From Porphyra umbilicalis (taxonomy: Eukaryota; Rhodophyta; Bangiophyceae; Bangiales; Bangiaceae), in contig KV918804.1 of the NCBI GenBank assembly GCA_002049455.2, positions 248,001-312,000 of the forward strand: DNA of 64,000 nt, written 5' to 3'. The position numbers were made by a program, and so were the translations under genes. Each line of letters begins with the position of its first letter. The stretch's first letter is position 1. Under the pieces are notes generated by a model. It ran no database searches and was not told where the DNA came from. It was given only the letters and a program-made list of their open reading frames with translations. Below, piece after piece: positions 63,866 to 64,000 of the stretch.

Positions 63866-64000
63866 TTGGCGACGCGCCGCGGCGCGCCGCCGCGCCGCCG
63901 CCGCCGCCCTCGACGGCGTGCGGCCGCCCCTGGCCGGCGCGGGGCGGGCCGCGGGGCGCCGGCGAGCGGCGACGTGCCCGTGCCGCGCACGGGGTGCCGC
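63866..64000. other. GC-rich sequence to window end
   Basis: GCC/GGC-rich DNA with no feature I can identify before the window ends. Confidence 0.35.

Overview
This is nuclear DNA of a very GC-rich eukaryote. Host genes are short and almost intron-free; only one intron can be placed. They sit among long C/G homopolymers, minisatellites and many transposable elements. The NFRKB-like protein resembles the plant-type family, which points to Archaeplastida. With the base composition and gene structure this fits a bangialean red alga (Porphyra/Pyropia type) best, but the species is an inference.

Host genes, left to right: an INO80-complex NFRKB-like subunit (1-2427, cut by the window edge); an SLC35F6-like transporter with one intron (4252-6040); a catalytically dead chymotrypsin-fold protein (6653-7585, minus); a YqgF/RuvX-like RNase H-fold protein (9232-10132); the mRNA-export WD40 protein Rae1/Gle2 (10894-11976, minus); prenylcysteine oxidase (12969-15010, minus); then, after about 40 kb of transposons, a second dead protease homologue (56162-57097), ORC5 (57789-59714, minus) and a third dead protease homologue (60663-61598, minus). 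The last two protease copies are arms of an inverted duplication around ORC5. NFRKB, YqgF and prenylcysteine oxidase each change reading frame at C/G homopolymer runs, which looks like base loss in the assembly rather than gene death.

The transposon part can be resolved to the base in many places because target-site duplications (TSDs) survive. Small non-autonomous elements lie at 2966-3905, 8779-8923, 15580-16528, 16736-17459 and 17727-17919. A pogo/Tigger element (about 17922-30792) has its transposase gene split by a complete 8,475-bp LTR element (19713-28187; 5-bp TSD ATTTC; 473-bp LTRs) that carries tandem arrays in place of gag-pol. From 31.3 to 52.5 kb is a nested stack: a 1.26-kb repeat (second copy at 62.6-63.9 kb) is split by a large Harbinger-type element (31528-50682, TSD TAA), which holds a hAT element (42552-50445, TSD GTCCGCAT), which holds a further element (42721-46817, TA-flanked).

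Without its passenger the Harbinger element is about 11.3 kb. It carries the DDE transposase, a SANT/Myb-like partner gene and two genes of unknown function, one with a duplicated cysteine module. Several element genes carry a single in-frame stop codon, so these copies are probably decaying.
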